Below are positions 16,712-28,384 of a DNA stretch of 64,000 bases, in pieces. The translations under genes and the position numbers were made by a program. The notes beneath the pieces are model-generated. The model searched no databases and had not been told where the DNA came from. It saw nothing but the letters and a program-made list of their open reading frames with translations. Source of the stretch: Bradyrhizobium diazoefficiens (lineage in GTDB: Bacteria > Pseudomonadota > Alphaproteobacteria > Rhizobiales > Xanthobacteraceae); the NCBI RefSeq assembly GCF_016616235.1, contig NZ_CP067100.1:7561001-7625000 (forward strand), given 5' to 3'. Position 1 is the first letter of the stretch; each line of letters begins with the position of its first letter.

Positions 16712-17870
16712 TCAGGTTCTCAAATTTCAGCCCGAGCAGAAGGCCGACAGCGGCAAGCCGACCAAGAAGGCCGGCACCGACCCGCGCCGCCGCTTCGTAG
16801 CCGGCCTGCGCCGCTATCGCCGCTTCCTGCTGATGGTCGTGCTGCCTGTCGTCGTCGCGATCGGCGGCCTCACCTTCTATCTCAATGGCGGCCGCTATGT
16901 CGGCACTGACGATGCCTATGTCGGCGCGCAGAAGGTGCTGGTGACGCCCGACATCTCGGGCAAGATCCAGAAGGTCGTGGTGAAGGAGGGCCAGTCGGTC
17001 AAGCAGGGCGACGAGCTGTTCGAGATCGATCCGGTGCCGTTCCGCCTCGCGGTGGACGAGGCCAAGGCGCAACTCGCCCAGGCGCGGACCACCTACGACA
17101 ACCTCATCGCCAACATCAAGATCTACGGCGACATGCTCGATCTCGCCCAGAAGGGCGTCGACTTGAAGCAGCGCGACGTCGAGCGGAAGCAGGCGCTGGT
17201 GAAGAACAATTACGGCTCGCAGCTCGATCTCGACAACGCCTCGAACGCGCTGGTGACCGCAGGCGCGCAGGCGCAGTTCATCAAGCAGCAGCTCTCCAAC
17301 GCCAAGACGCAGTTGCTCGGCGACCCCGAGCTGCCGCTGGAAAAATTCCCGCCTTACGTCCAGGCCAAGGCCAAGCTCGAAGACGCCCAGCGCAATCTCG
17401 ACCACACTGTGCTGCGGGCGCCGATGGATGGCATTGCGACACAGGTGGACCAGATCCAGCTCGGCCGCTTCGTGGCCGCCGGCACGCCGGTGTTTTCCAT
17501 CATCGACGCCGCCCACCCCTGGGTCGACGCCAACCCGAAGGAGAGCGACCTCACCTATGTCACCGAGGGACAGCCTGTCACCCTCGAGGTCGACGCGTTC
17601 CCGAACCACGTCTTCAAGGGCAAGATCGGCTCGCTCTCGCCCGGCACGGGCGCGCAATTCGCGATCCTGCCGCCGCAGAACGCCACCGGCAATTTCGTCA
17701 AGGTCGTGCAGCGCGTGCCGGTCCGGATCTATTTCGACGAGACCGACAACTACGTGCGGAAGCTGAAGGCCGGCATGAGCGTCTATGCCACCATCGACAC
17801 CGGCCACAAGCGCTCGCTCGCCGGCCTGTTCGGCCTGTCGGCGACAGCGGCTCAGGACAAGGAGGACTGA
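16704..17870 (+). CDS. emrA: EmrA-type HlyD family membrane fusion protein
   Basis: A 388-residue periplasmic adaptor of a tripartite drug efflux pump. It has a short cytoplasmic N-terminus, one membrane helix (FLLMVVLPVVVAIGGLTFYL), then a barrel-sandwich hybrid beginning GRYVGTDDAYVGAQKVLVTPDI. A helical hairpin spans about 105-210, and a second lipoyl half plus beta-barrel has APMDGIATQ and FVAAGTPVFSII. It links the MFS pump EmrB to an outer-membrane TolC-like channel, which is not encoded nearby. AAGGAG precedes the ATG. It overlaps marR and ends 4 bp before emrB. Confidence 0.93.
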   Translation: MADQVLKFQPEQKADSGKPTKKAGTDPRRRFVAGLRRYRRFLLMVVLPVVVAIGGLTFYLNGGRYVGTDDAYVGAQKVLVTPDISGKIQKVVVKEGQSVKQGDELFEIDPVPFRLAVDEAKAQLAQARTTYDNLIANIKIYGDMLDLAQKGVDLKQRDVERKQALVKNNYGSQLDLDNASNALVTAGAQAQFIKQQLSNAKTQLLGDPELPLEKFPPYVQAKAKLEDAQRNLDHTVLRAPMDGIATQVDQIQLGRFVAAGTPVFSIIDAAHPWVDANPKESDLTYVTEGQPVTLEVDAFPNHVFKGKIGSLSPGTGAQFAILPPQNATGNFVKVVQRVPVRIYFDETDNYVRKLKAGMSVYATIDTGHKRSLAGLFGLSATAAQDKED

Positions 17871-17874
17871 TCCG

Positions 17875-19431
17875 ATGTCCGGTCCCAATGCCAGCCTGAT
17901 GGTGCCCGGCCTGCGCCGGAACATGGTGACGATCTGCGCCATGACCGCGACCATCATGCAGGCGCTGGACACCACCATCGCCAACGTCGCGTTGCCCTAC
18001 ATGCAGGGCACGCTGTCGGCCTCGCAGGACCAGATCAACTGGGTGCTGACCTCCTACATCGTCGCCGCCGCGATCATGACGGCGCCGGTGGGGTGGATAT
18101 CCAACCGCTTCGGTCGCAAGCGCATCTTCATCATCTGCTCGGCCGGCTTCACTTTCGCATCCGTGCTGTGCGGCCTCGCGCAGGACATCAACCAGATGGT
18201 GCTGTTCCGCCTGCTGCAAGGCGTGTTCGGTGCAGCGCTGGTGCCGCTGTCGCAGTCGGTGATGCTCGACTATTACACGCTCCAGGAACGCGCCAAGGCG
18301 ATGTCGATCTGGGGCATGGGCGTGATGATGGGGCCGATCATGGGTCCATCGCTCGGCGCCTGGCTCACCGAGACCTATTCCTGGCACTGGGTGTTCTTCG
18401 TCAATCTGCCGTTCGGTGCGATCACCGTGCTGGGGCTCGCCGTCTTCATGGACGAGACCGAGAAGAACCTCAGCCTCAAGTTCGACTGGTTCGGCTTCGG
18501 CGCGCTGGCGATTGCGATCGGCGCGCTCCAGCTCGCGCTCGACCGCGGCGAGCAGCTCGACTGGTTCGAGTCGGTGGAGATCGTGACCGAATTCATCATC
18601 TCGGGCATCGCCTTCTATTACTTCTTCGCGCACTCCCTGACGACATCGCGGCCGTTCATCCAATTCTCGCTGTTTCGGGATCGCAACTTCCTGACCGGCT
18701 GCATCTTCATGACGGTGATGGGCCTCGTGCTGTACTCGACCATGGCGCTGGCCTCGCCTTACTTGCAGAACGTCATCGGCTATCCCATCATCACCGCCGG
18801 CGGACTGCTCGCAAGCCGTGGCTTCGGCACCTTCTTCGCGATGATGATGGTCGGCCGCATCATGCGCTACATCGAGGCGCGCACGCTGATCATCGCCGGC
18901 CTGACGCTGACGGCGGCCTCGCTGTTCCAGATGACCGGCTGGACCGACCAGACCCAGGTTCCGGAGATCGTCATCGTCAGCGTGATCCAGGGCTTCGGCT
19001 TCGGCCTCGTCTTCGTGCCGCTCTCGACGGTGGCGTTCCTGACGCTGCCGAACCATTTGCGCACCGACGGCACCTCGATGCTGACGCTGCTGCGCAACGT
19101 CGCAAGCTCGGTCGGCATCTCCATCGTGATTGCCGAGCTGACGCAGGGCACGCGCAAGACCTACGCGATCCTGTCCGAGCACATCAACCCGTTCAACCAC
19201 GCCCTCCAGATGCCCGACGTCCGCGGCCTGCTCAACCTCTCGACCGATGCCGGCCGCGCCCTGGCGGACCGGATGGTGAACGTGCAGGCGCAGATCATCG
19301 CGTTCGCGCATGACTACCAGGTCATCATGATCTTCATCCTCTGCACCATCCCGCTGGCGCTGATGATCGGCTCCACCAAGGCGACGCTGCGCAAGCAGGC
19401 GGCCGGACCGGAACACGCGGTGCTGGAGTAG
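17875..19431 (+). CDS. emrB: EmrB/QacA family (DHA2) MFS drug transporter
   Basis: A 518-residue, 14-helix major facilitator. Characteristic DHA2 sequences are MQALDTTIANVALPYMQG in helix 1, WVLTSYIVAAAIMTAPVGW and the loop 2-3 motif NRFGRKRIF, followed by the antiporter motif region GMGVMMGPIMGPSLGAWLTE. It exports hydrophobic or phenolic toxicants using the proton gradient, working with the adjacent EmrA. An AAGGAGGA ribosome-binding site sits directly before the ATG at 17875. It is the last gene of the marR-emrA-emrB operon and is followed by a degenerate family E repeat. Confidence 0.94.
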   Translation: MSGPNASLMVPGLRRNMVTICAMTATIMQALDTTIANVALPYMQGTLSASQDQINWVLTSYIVAAAIMTAPVGWISNRFGRKRIFIICSAGFTFASVLCGLAQDINQMVLFRLLQGVFGAALVPLSQSVMLDYYTLQERAKAMSIWGMGVMMGPIMGPSLGAWLTETYSWHWVFFVNLPFGAITVLGLAVFMDETEKNLSLKFDWFGFGALAIAIGALQLALDRGEQLDWFESVEIVTEFIISGIAFYYFFAHSLTTSRPFIQFSLFRDRNFLTGCIFMTVMGLVLYSTMALASPYLQNVIGYPIITAGGLLASRGFGTFFAMMMVGRIMRYIEARTLIIAGLTLTAASLFQMTGWTDQTQVPEIVIVSVIQGFGFGLVFVPLSTVAFLTLPNHLRTDGTSMLTLLRNVASSVGISIVIAELTQGTRKTYAILSEHINPFNHALQMPDVRGLLNLSTDAGRALADRMVNVQAQIIAFAHDYQVIMIFILCTIPLALMIGSTKATLRKQAAGPEHAVLE

Positions 19432-19437
19432 CCACAG

Positions 19438-19522
19438 GTGTCATGCCCCGGCTTCACCGGGGCATCCCGTAAGCCGCGGCCTTTCCGCATCCCACGAACG
19501 TCTCTGGAATACCGGGCGCGAG
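19438..19522. repeat. Degenerate family E repeat fragment
   Basis: GTCATGCCCCGGCTTCACCGGGGCATCCCG, followed by GCCGCGGCC and TCTGGAATACCGGGC, resembles the inner blocks of the repeats at 39496-39625 and 63027-63205. The GCCCCGG/CCGGGGC hairpin just after the emrB stop could terminate that operon. Confidence 0.5.
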
Positions 19523-19525
19523 TTC

Positions 19526-20593
19526 CTACAACAACTCCTCGCAGCCCAGATCCTCGACTGCCATCATCACCCGCTCCAGATTATTCCACCAGATCAGCGG
19601 CGGGATGTTGATGCTCCATTGCCAGACCGGCTTGGTGATCTGCCAGAGCACCGACAGACGATAGTCCTGATCGAGCGCGCCGCGCGTGTAGCCGCTGATA
19701 CCGTTGGCCATCAGCATCTCGTGGTAGCGATTGAGCAACGGCCGCTCGAGGGCCTGCCGTTGCTCCGGATACCATTGGATCGCCATCATGTAGGCGAGGT
19801 CAGTCGTCGGCACGTTGATGCGCCACTGGTCGAAATCGAACATGCGCACGGTATCTGCGGCGCCCGGGCGCGGCAGCAGGAAATTCCAGATATGAGCATC
19901 GCCATGGGCAATGCTGATGTGACGCCGTGACTGATAGCGCTGGGACAGCCGGGCCGAATGCTCGATCAGGCGGCGATAGAGGGTGCGGCGCTCTTCGGCG
20001 AGGCGGTCGCCGAGCAGATCGGCAAAACGGTCATAATGACCGGCGAAGGTCTCCATGTGCTGCGCACGGTCCTCGGCGCTCGCCCAGCTGCCGACGGTGT
20101 CACCCAGACCGGGATGGTCCCACCATGCCGCATGCCAGCGCGCCAGTGTCGTCATGATGGCCATCGCCTGCTCACGCGACGGCGGCAGCGGCCATTGGGT
20201 TGCGACCACATGGCTGTCGGTGAGATCTTCGAGCAGGAGATGCCAGGCCTGGGTCTCCTCGTCGAAGCTCCCGTCGAAGCAGCGCGGCGCGAGCCCCTGC
20301 GGCATGCTCGGCGCAAGCTGTGTGTAGAAGGCCACCTCGTGCCGACCGGCATCGGCAAGCGATTTTGCGAAAGCGGCATGGGCCGTCTTCAGGATCAGCG
20401 ATTGCGGCGCGCCGGAGGACTCCCCGACATAGCGGAGGCCGAGGCGGATGATGTGCGACACGACGGTGTCGCGCTGGTGCAGCACCTTCACCTCTCGGAC
20501 GGCACCAGCATCCAGCACGCCGGCCTTGCGCAGCGCGGCTGTCAGTTGGGCCGGCTCAAGCACGGCCGGCAGTCGTGGAGGTGTCATAGCCAT
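19526..20593 (-). CDS. APH/ecdysteroid-kinase-like phosphotransferase
   Basis: 355 residues with the aminoglycoside phosphotransferase/choline kinase fold. The Brenner motif is ISIAHGDAHIWNFLLP (catalytic Asp), and the metal-binding motif is MFDFDQWRINVPTTDLAYMM. The N-lobe includes SLILKTAHAAFAKS with the probable ATP-binding Lys. The family covers kinases of small alcohols, aminoglycosides and CoA-linked substrates, so the substrate cannot be inferred. A GGGG-rich ribosome-binding site precedes the ATG at 20593. It is adjacent to, but separate from, the chemoreceptor gene upstream. Confidence 0.8.
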   Translation of the reverse strand: MAMTPPRLPAVLEPAQLTAALRKAGVLDAGAVREVKVLHQRDTVVSHIIRLGLRYVGESSGAPQSLILKTAHAAFAKSLADAGRHEVAFYTQLAPSMPQGLAPRCFDGSFDEETQAWHLLLEDLTDSHVVATQWPLPPSREQAMAIMTTLARWHAAWWDHPGLGDTVGSWASAEDRAQHMETFAGHYDRFADLLGDRLAEERRTLYRRLIEHSARLSQRYQSRRHISIAHGDAHIWNFLLPRPGAADTVRMFDFDQWRINVPTTDLAYMMAIQWYPEQRQALERPLLNRYHEMLMANGISGYTRGALDQDYRLSVLWQITKPVWQWSINIPPLIWWNNLERVMMAVEDLGCEELL

Positions 20594-20663
20594 GATGCCC
20601 CTGCCCCGCGCCATACTGCACGATCACGAGTCCCAGCACCAGCGGACGGCCCGATGCCCGGCG

Positions 20664-22352
20664 TCACGCCGCCGCGGTCGAATCCCGCACGGTGCGAACC
20701 ACGACCGAGCGGAGCTGTTCGAGATTGGCCGCCATGCCGGCGATCGCCTGCCTGACCTCCGCGGCGCGCTCGTTCACGGAGGCGGCGTCGCGGCTGACAT
20801 TGCCGATCTTGGCAGAGACTTCCTTCGCCGCGGACGCCGATTCCGAGATCGACCGGGCGATCTCCCGGGTCGCGGCGTCCTGCTCCTCCATCGCCGCAGC
20901 GACCGATGTCGCCACGCCGTCGATCTCGACGATGTGGCCTCCCATGGTTTCGACGGCATCCACGGCAGCCTGCGTCGAAGCCTGAATCTCGGCAATCAGG
21001 CGCCCGATCTCCTCGGTGGATTTGGCGGTCTGGTCCGACAGCGATTTCACCTCGGCGGCGACCACCGCGAAGCCGCGGCCCGCCTCGCCGGCGCGCGCAG
21101 CCTCGATCGTGGCGTTGAGCGCCAGCAGATTGGTCTGGCCGGCGATTCCGCCGATGAGGTCGGAGACTTCCGCGATCTTCTTCACCGCGCCCGCCAGCGC
21201 CTGGATGGTCGACCGCGCCTGCTCGCGGCCGGCGACCGCCGATTTGGTGACCGTCGAGGTGCGCGCCACCTGGGTTGCGATCTCCCGGATCGAGGCGCTC
21301 AGCTCCTCGGCCGCCGCCGAGACGGTCTGCGAGCTGCCCAGCGCCTGGGTGGAAGCCGCCGCCACCGCCTGCGACTGCGCGGACAGCGATCTCGCGATCT
21401 CGGACAGGCTGGAGGCGGCCCGCTCGACGCCCTGGCTCGCCGCACTCGCGGTGTCGACCGAGCGGCCGGTCTCGCGCTCGACGGTCTCGGCCATCTGATG
21501 CAGGGCGCCGCGCTTGGCCAGCGCGGCCTCCTGCTCCTTGCGCAACTGCTCCTCGCGCAGACGGGAATTCTCGACCGCCCCCTGCTTGAACACTTGGAGC
21601 GCCCCCGCCATCGAGCCGACCTCGTCCTGGCGGTGCGCGAACGGAATCTCGACGGCGAGATCGCCGGTCGCGAGCTTCTGCATCGTATCCGTCATGCGCA
21701 CGATCGGGCGCACCACGCCAAGCGCAACGCCGAGCAGGCCCGCGGCAATGAAGGCGAGGACGGCAGCGGAGACGCCGAGGAGCACATAGAGCATCGAACT
21801 GTCGCGATCCGCCGCCAGCTTCTCCATGGCGGCATTCTGCTTGTTGGCGCTCTCGACGATGCTGTCGATGACGGCGCGATGCGCGGTGTAGGCGTCCTTG
21901 AGCTGCGCATAGGCGCGTTCGGCAGCGGCCATGTCCTTGGCCTTGAGGGCTGGCAGGAGCTGGTCGGACGCCTTCCAGAATTTCTGCACCTCGGCGTCGG
22001 ACTTCGACACCAGGGCGGTCTTCAGGTCGGCCGACAGGCTGGAGCCGGTCCAGAACGCCTTGCGCTCGTCGTAATCCTTGCGGAGCTGGACCAGCCGTTC
22101 GCCATGGGCCCCCAGCTGGTCCGGCTCGCGCATGGCCAGCGTGGCCTCGAGATAGGCCTCGATGACATATTCCGGCGGGGGCAGGATGTCGGCGATGAGG
22201 TCGTTGCCGAGCTTGATATCGGAATAGAGCGGGCCGCCGACCTTGAGCTCGCGCAGGGCATAGAGGCTGGTGGAGACCACCGCGGTGAAGCCGATGGCGA
22301 GAACGATCCCGAACGCAATGATCGCGGAGGAAAGCGAAAGACGAATTTTCAT
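20664..22352 (-). CDS. Methyl-accepting chemotaxis protein
   Basis: A 562-residue transmembrane chemoreceptor. Helix 1 lies near residues 8-30 ([20 protein letters not shown]). A helical periplasmic sensor domain covers about 35-190, and helix 2 near 190-215 is [24 protein letters not shown] begins with the [20 protein letters not shown] region, followed by a long methylated coiled coil. The hairpin tip is around [21 protein letters not shown], followed by [18 protein letters not shown], so it can contact CheA/CheW. The sensor is of the four-helix-bundle type with no recognisable ligand motif. No che genes are adjacent, so it is an orphan receptor. Confidence 0.92.
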   Translation of the reverse strand: MKIRLSLSSAIIAFGIVLAIGFTAVVSTSLYALRELKVGGPLYSDIKLGNDLIADILPPPEYVIEAYLEATLAMREPDQLGAHGERLVQLRKDYDERKAFWTGSSLSADLKTALVSKSDAEVQKFWKASDQLLPALKAKDMAAAERAYAQLKDAYTAHRAVIDSIVESANKQNAAMEKLAADRDSSMLYVLLGVSAAVLAFIAAGLLGVALGVVRPIVRMTDTMQKLATGDLAVEIPFAHRQDEVGSMAGALQVFKQGAVENSRLREEQLRKEQEAALAKRGALHQMAETVERETGRSVDTASAASQGVERAASSLSEIARSLSAQSQAVAAASTQALGSSQTVSAAAEELSASIREIATQVARTSTVTKSAVAGREQARSTIQALAGAVKKIAEVSDLIGGIAGQTNLLALNATIEAARAGEAGRGFAVVAAEVKSLSDQTAKSTEEIGRLIAEIQASTQAAVDAVETMGGHIVEIDGVATSVAAAMEEQDAATREIARSISESASAAKEVSAKIGNVSRDAASVNERAAEVRQAIAGMAANLEQLRSVVVRTVRDSTAAA

Positions 22353-22575
22353 GGAACAATCCAATGGTGCCGGTCAGAAATCCAAATGGATCCTAAACGA
22401 CTGCGGTAAACACGGGATTGCTTCACGCAAAGATTGTACGGCGCGGGCACCGGAAAACTACGGGAAAAGGCGTCGGGGCGAGTGACTTCAGATACGGAGG
22501 ACTGCCCGCCCCTCCGCCGCCCTCCTCCCGGACCAGCGCTCTGCTTCGCTGCGCTTGTCCGGGACGGCACTGGAG

Positions 22576-23178
22576 TTACATGTCGAAGAACACCGTCTCG
22601 TGGTCGCCCTGCAGGCGCAGGTCGAGGCGATAGACCGCTCTGTCCGCTTCGCGCACGGCGGTCAGCGTGGCGCGGCGGTCGGCCGGCACCAACGCCAGCA
22701 CGGGGTCATCGGCGTTGCCGGCTTCGTCGCTGAAATAGATCCGGGTGTAGAGGTGCCGCAGCATGCCGCGCCCGAACACTGCGAGCACGATGTGCGGCGC
22801 CTGCGGCTTGCCGTCGGGATCCGGCACCACGCCCGGCTTGATGGTGTCGAACGAATAATTGCCATCCTTGTCGGTGCCGCAGCGAGCAAAGCCGCGGAAG
22901 CTGGCGTTCGGCAGCGCGCGCTTGTCCTGCGGGTCGGCAAAGCGGCCCTGCGCGTCCGCCTGCCAGATCTCCAGCATGACATCAGGCACGACGACGCCGT
23001 CGCCGTCGAACACCCGGCCCTCGATGCGGATGCGGTCGCCGCTGACATCGGGCGTCAACGTCGAGTTGGTGAACGCGTCGTTCCAGGCGTATTCGCCGTT
23101 CGGAGTCAGGCCGTATTTGAAGAACGGACCGACGGTCTGCGATGGCGTGATCCCGCTGTCCTTCACATTGTCCTGCAC
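22576..23178 (-). CDS. pcaG: Protocatechuate 3,4-dioxygenase alpha subunit
   Basis: The 200-residue non-iron alpha subunit of the intradiol dioxygenase, which opens protocatechuate to 3-carboxy-cis,cis-muconate. It has SQTVGPFFKYGLT at the N-terminus and the intradiol fold with IRIEGRVFDGDGVVVPDVMLEIWQ-like strands (quoted in part) and PHIVLAVFGRGMLRHLYTRI. The iron-ligand Tyr/His set is absent, as expected for alpha. It starts with GTG at 23178, immediately after the pcaH stop, which indicates coupled translation and equal subunit supply. Confidence 0.95.
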   Translation of the reverse strand: MQDNVKDSGITPSQTVGPFFKYGLTPNGEYAWNDAFTNSTLTPDVSGDRIRIEGRVFDGDGVVVPDVMLEIWQADAQGRFADPQDKRALPNASFRGFARCGTDKDGNYSFDTIKPGVVPDPDGKPQAPHIVLAVFGRGMLRHLYTRIYFSDEAGNADDPVLALVPADRRATLTAVREADRAVYRLDLRLQGDHETVFFDM

Positions 23179-23880
23179 TTAATGGTTCTCCATAGGCGTG
23201 GCGTTCTTGCCGCGCAGCACGATGTCAAAGCGGTAGCACAGCGCCCATTCGGGCTGGGTGTTCTCGAGATCAAACGAGGAAACCATGCGCGCCCGCGCCT
23301 TCTCGTCCGGCACCGAGTTGAAGATCGGATCAAACGGGAACAGCGGGTCGTTCGGGAAGTACATCTGCGTCACCAGGCGCGTGACGAAGGAATGGCCGAA
23401 CACCGATAGATGGATGTGGGCGGGACGCCAGGCGTTGTGGTGATTGCCCCAGGGGTAGGCGCCCGGCTTGATGGTGACGAAGCGGTAATAGCCGGCAGCA
23501 TCGCTCACGGTGCGGCCCGCACCGGTGAAATTCGGATCGAGCGGCGCCGGATGCTGGTCGCGGACATGGACATAGCGGCCGCAGGAATTGGCCTGCCAGA
23601 TCTCGACCAGCGAATTGGGCACGCCGCGGCCGTCCTCGTCGCGGACATGGCCGTGGACGATGATGCGCTCGCCGATCGGCTCGCCGCTGTGCTGGGTGGT
23701 GAGGTCGTTGTCGCCCTCGCGCACGGTCTCATGGCCGTAGACCGGACCGGTCAGCTCGGACAGGGTGTGGCGCATCGGGATCAAGGGCTTGTTCGGCGCG
23801 CGCTTGATCGAGCTCTTGTAGTCGGGCGACAGCGGCAGCGGATGCGCCTTGTTGCTCTCGGTGGGATAGATGAATGTCAT
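23179..23880 (-). CDS. pcaH: Protocatechuate 3,4-dioxygenase beta subunit
   Basis: The 233-residue iron-bearing subunit. The Fe(III) ligands are recognisable: Tyr in NSCGRYVHVRDQHPAPL, Tyr in TIKPGAYPWGNHHNAW, and the two His in RPAHIHLSVFGHSF. Together with PcaG it forms the dioxygenase of the beta-ketoadipate pathway. The ATG at 23880 has GGAGGAG 8 bases upstream. pcaF lies about 260 bp upstream on the same strand, beyond a repeat. The remaining pathway genes (pcaB, C, D, I, J) are not in this window. Confidence 0.96.
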   Translation of the reverse strand: MTFIYPTESNKAHPLPLSPDYKSSIKRAPNKPLIPMRHTLSELTGPVYGHETVREGDNDLTTQHSGEPIGERIIVHGHVRDEDGRGVPNSLVEIWQANSCGRYVHVRDQHPAPLDPNFTGAGRTVSDAAGYYRFVTIKPGAYPWGNHHNAWRPAHIHLSVFGHSFVTRLVTQMYFPNDPLFPFDPIFNSVPDEKARARMVSSFDLENTQPEWALCYRFDIVLRGKNATPMENH

Positions 23881-23933
23881 TGGCGAACTCCTCCCCGGCC
23901 ATTTGGTCCGGCCGGGCAACGCTTCCGCCAATC

Positions 23934-23965
23934 ATTATAGGATATAACTAATTGGAGGAAGCGGG
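23934..23965 (-). promoter_or_regulatory. Possible pcaHG promoter
   Basis: Reading the minus strand, an exact TATAAT (top-strand ATTATA, 23934-23939) lies about 55 bases before the pcaH ATG, in a short AT-rich island (CAATTAGTTATATCC) unlike its surroundings. No good -35 is seen at the right spacing, which would suit an activator-dependent promoter such as one controlled by PcaQ, but no PcaQ site was identified. Confidence 0.4.
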
Positions 23966-23992
23966 TTTGGCGGCCCTGCCTTTCTTTACCTC

Positions 23993-24133
23993 GCCCCGCT
24001 TGCGGGGAGAGGTCGGATCGCATCGCGAGATGCGATCCGGGTGAGGGGGTACAGGTCCCACAGCGATCTCATCCGCGGAGGAGGCCCCTCACCCCAACCC
24101 TCTCCCCGTAAGAACGGGGCGAGGGAGAGGAGA
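23993..24133. repeat. Diverged family A repeat
   Basis: CCCCGCTTGCGGGGAGAGGTC opens it, followed by GATGCGATCCGGGTGAGGGG and CCCAACCCTCTCCCCGTAAGAACGGGGCG. It lies between the pcaH promoter region and the pcaF stop. Any transcript from pcaF into pcaHG would carry it. Confidence 0.65.
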
Positions 24134-24138
24134 GACCG

Positions 24139-25347
<1,209 letters not shown>

Positions 25348-25563
25348 CGTTGTTCTCCCTGAATGCCGCGGTCCGGCCGAAATTCTTTAATGTCCGCGGA
25401 GTTTTAGGAGGGCGCCCGCGGCAGGTCAATTGACGGTTTCCTGCGTGTTCCGGAGGACGCGCACGCTCGCCACGCATGCCACGGTGCGGACAGCGTGGAA
25501 AACCCGCCCTCCCCGGCCAAACCGATAGGAGCAGGTGCCGAAATTTTGTAGGTTGCGCCGCCC

Positions 25564-28302
25564 ATGACGATGCAACAGCCGATCCCCGCTCCGCCCCCCG
25601 ACGACGCGCCCGCGCCGCCGGCGGAAGCCGCCGCGCGGGTCACGCCGATGATGGAACAATACCTCGAGATCAAGGCCGCGCATCCGGGCCTGCTGCTGTT
25701 CTACCGGATGGGCGATTTCTACGAGCTGTTCTTCGAGGACGCCGAGATCGCCTCGAAAACGCTCGGCATCGTCTTGACCAAGCGCGGCAAGCATCAGGGC
25801 AACGATATCCCGATGTGCGGCGTGCCCGTCGAGCGCTCCGAGGATTATCTGCATCGCCTGATCTCAGCCGGCCATCGTGTCGCCGTCTGCGAGCAGACCG
25901 AGGATCCTGCGGCGGCGAAAGCGCGCGGCAACAAGAGCGTGGTCCGCCGCGGCGTGGTGCGGCTGGTCACCCCGGGCACGCTGACCGAGGACACGCTGCT
26001 CGATGCGCGCGCCAACAATTATCTGCTGGCGATCGCGCGGGCGCGCTCGTCCGCAGGCGGCGACCGCTTCGGCCTCGCCTGGATCGATATCTCGACCGCC
26101 GAATTCACCGTGATGGAATGTTCGGGCGGCGAACTCGCCGCGACGCTGGCGCGCATCAACCCGAACGAGGCGATCGTCTCCGACGCGCTCTATAGTGACA
26201 GCGAACTCGGACAGACCTTGCGCGAACTGCCGGCGGTGACGCCGCTGACCCGCGACATCTTCGACGGCGCCACCGCCGAGAAGCGGCTGTGCGACTACTT
26301 TGCCGTGGCGACCATGGACGGGCTGGCGCAGCTCACGCGCCTGGAGGCCACCGCCGCGGCCGCGGCCGTCACCTATGTCGACCGCACCCAGGTCGGCAGG
26401 CACCCGCCGCTGTCGCCGCCGGCGCGCGAAGCCTCCGGCGCCACCATGGCGATCGATCCCGCCACCCGCGCCAATCTCGAATTGACGCGCACGCTCGCCG
26501 GCGAGCGCCGCGGCTCGCTGCTCGATGCGATCGACTGCACGGTGACTTCGGCCGGATCGCGCCTGCTCGCCCAACGCCTCGCTGCGCCGCTGACCGATGC
26601 GCCGGCGATTGCGCGGCGGCTTGATGCCGTCAGCACCTTCGTTGCCGACTCGGCCGCGCGCGAAGACATCCGCAGCATCTTGCGCGGCGCGCCCGACATG
26701 TCGCGCGCGCTGGCGCGTCTCTCGGTCGGCCGTGGCGGCCCGCGCGACCTTGCCGGCATCCGCGACGGCATCATCGCCGCCGACCAGGTGCTGGCGCGTC
26801 TTGCCGAGCTCGAGCAGCCGCCGCAGGAGATCGCCGCGGTGATGGCGGCCTTGCAGCGCCCATCGCGCGAGCTCGCATCCGAGTTTGCCAGCGCCCTTGA
26901 CGAGCAGCTGCCGCTGATCAAGCGCGATGGCGGCTTCGTGCGCCAGGGCTATGAGCCCGCGCTCGACGAAGCCCGAAACCTGCGCGATGCCTCACGCCTC
27001 GTGGTCGCCTCGATGCAGGCGCGCTACGCCGACGATACCGGCGTCAAGGCCCTCAAGATCCGCCACAACAATGTGCTCGGCTATTTCGTCGAGGTCACCG
27101 CGCAGCACGGCGACAAGCTGATGTCGGCGCCCTTGAACGCGACCTTCATCCATCGCCAGACACTGGCGGGCCAGGTGCGCTTCACGACTGCCGAGTTGGG
27201 AGAGATCGAAGCCAAGATCGCCAATGCCGGCGACCGCGCGCTCAACCTCGAGCTCGAGATTTTCGAGCGGCTCTGCGCCAAAGCACTGGAGATCAGCGAC
27301 GATCTGCGCGCGGCGGCGCACGCTTTTGCGCTGCTCGACGTCGCGACGTCGCTGGCAAAACTCGCGGTCGACGACAATTATGTGCGGCCGGAAGTCGATG
27401 GCTCGCTCGGCTTTGCGATCGAGGCCGGCCGCCATCCCGTGGTCGAACAAGCCCTCAAGCGCAATGGCGAGCCGTTCATCGCCAATGCCTGCGATCTGTC
27501 GCCGGCCCCTGGCCGAAAGTCCGGCCAGCTCTGGCTGCTCACCGGTCCGAACATGGCCGGCAAGTCGACCTTCCTGCGCCAGAACGCGCTGATTGCGCTG
27601 TTGGCGCAGATCGGCAGCTTCGTGCCAGCGACGCGCGCGCGGATCGGCATCGTCGACCGCCTGTTCTCGCGTGTCGGGGCCGCCGACGATCTCGCCCGCG
27701 GCCGCTCCACCTTCATGGTGGAGATGGTCGAGACCGCCGCGATCCTCAACCAGGCCGGCGAGCGCGCGCTGGTGATCCTCGACGAGATCGGCCGCGGCAC
27801 CGCGACCTTCGACGGCCTCTCGATCGCCTGGGCCGCGATCGAGCATCTGCACGAGAGCAACCGCTGCCGCACGTTGTTCGCGACGCATTATCACGAGCTG
27901 ACCGCGCTGTCGGCCAAGCTGCCGCGGATGTTCAACGCCACGGTGCGGGTGAAGGAATGGCAGGGCAACGTCGTGTTCCTGCACGAGGTGCTGCCGGGCT
28001 CGGCCGACCGCTCCTACGGCATCCAGGTCGCCAAGCTCGCCGGCCTGCCGCCAGCCGTGATCACGCGCGCCAAATCGGTGCTGGCAAAGTTAGAGGCGCA
28101 GGACCGCGGCCAGACCGCCCGCGCGCTCGCCGATGATCTGCCGCTGTTCGCGGTGCCCTCGCGCGCCGCCGCGGAAGCTGCGCCGCCGACCGAGGCGGAG
28201 CTGTTGATGGACGCGGTGAAGGCGCTGCACCCCGACGAAATGTCCCCGCGCGAGGCGCTCGATGCGCTCTATGCGCTGAAGGCCAAGCTGCCGAAACAGT
28301 GA
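25564..28302 (+). CDS. mutS: DNA mismatch repair protein MutS
   Basis: A 912-residue mismatch-recognition ATPase. The mismatch-reading Phe-x-Glu is in [14 protein letters not shown] (domain I, about residues 50-65). Connector, core and clamp domains fill the middle. The C-terminal ATPase has Walker [17 protein letters not shown] and Walker [17 protein letters not shown], followed by [13 protein letters not shown]-terminal region with [17 protein letters not shown] resembles the tetramerisation tail. It works with MutL, which is not in the window. Confidence 0.98.
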   Translation: MTMQQPIPAPPPDDAPAPPAEAAARVTPMMEQYLEIKAAHPGLLLFYRMGDFYELFFEDAEIASKTLGIVLTKRGKHQGNDIPMCGVPVERSEDYLHRLISAGHRVAVCEQTEDPAAAKARGNKSVVRRGVVRLVTPGTLTEDTLLDARANNYLLAIARARSSAGGDRFGLAWIDISTAEFTVMECSGGELAATLARINPNEAIVSDALYSDSELGQTLRELPAVTPLTRDIFDGATAEKRLCDYFAVATMDGLAQLTRLEATAAAAAVTYVDRTQVGRHPPLSPPAREASGATMAIDPATRANLELTRTLAGERRGSLLDAIDCTVTSAGSRLLAQRLAAPLTDAPAIARRLDAVSTFVADSAAREDIRSILRGAPDMSRALARLSVGRGGPRDLAGIRDGIIAADQVLARLAELEQPPQEIAAVMAALQRPSRELASEFASALDEQLPLIKRDGGFVRQGYEPALDEARNLRDASRLVVASMQARYADDTGVKALKIRHNNVLGYFVEVTAQHGDKLMSAPLNATFIHRQTLAGQVRFTTAELGEIEAKIANAGDRALNLELEIFERLCAKALEISDDLRAAAHAFALLDVATSLAKLAVDDNYVRPEVDGSLGFAIEAGRHPVVEQALKRNGEPFIANACDLSPAPGRKSGQLWLLTGPNMAGKSTFLRQNALIALLAQIGSFVPATRARIGIVDRLFSRVGAADDLARGRSTFMVEMVETAAILNQAGERALVILDEIGRGTATFDGLSIAWAAIEHLHESNRCRTLFATHYHELTALSAKLPRMFNATVRVKEWQGNVVFLHEVLPGSADRSYGIQVAKLAGLPPAVITRAKSVLAKLEAQDRGQTARALADDLPLFAVPSRAAAEAAPPTEAELLMDAVKALHPDEMSPREALDALYALKAKLPKQ

Positions 28303-28384
28303 CGGAGGCGTACCCCGAATGAGTGGAGCGACATCCGGGGCGACTGTTCCCGCATATCGCTCCGCTCATGCCGGCTACGAGACC

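Noticed and set aside
20584..22359. A 591-codon minus-strand frame overlapping the chemoreceptor
   Set aside because: It is a frame-shifted reading of the same strand. The real MCP frame has TM, HAMP and signalling domains.
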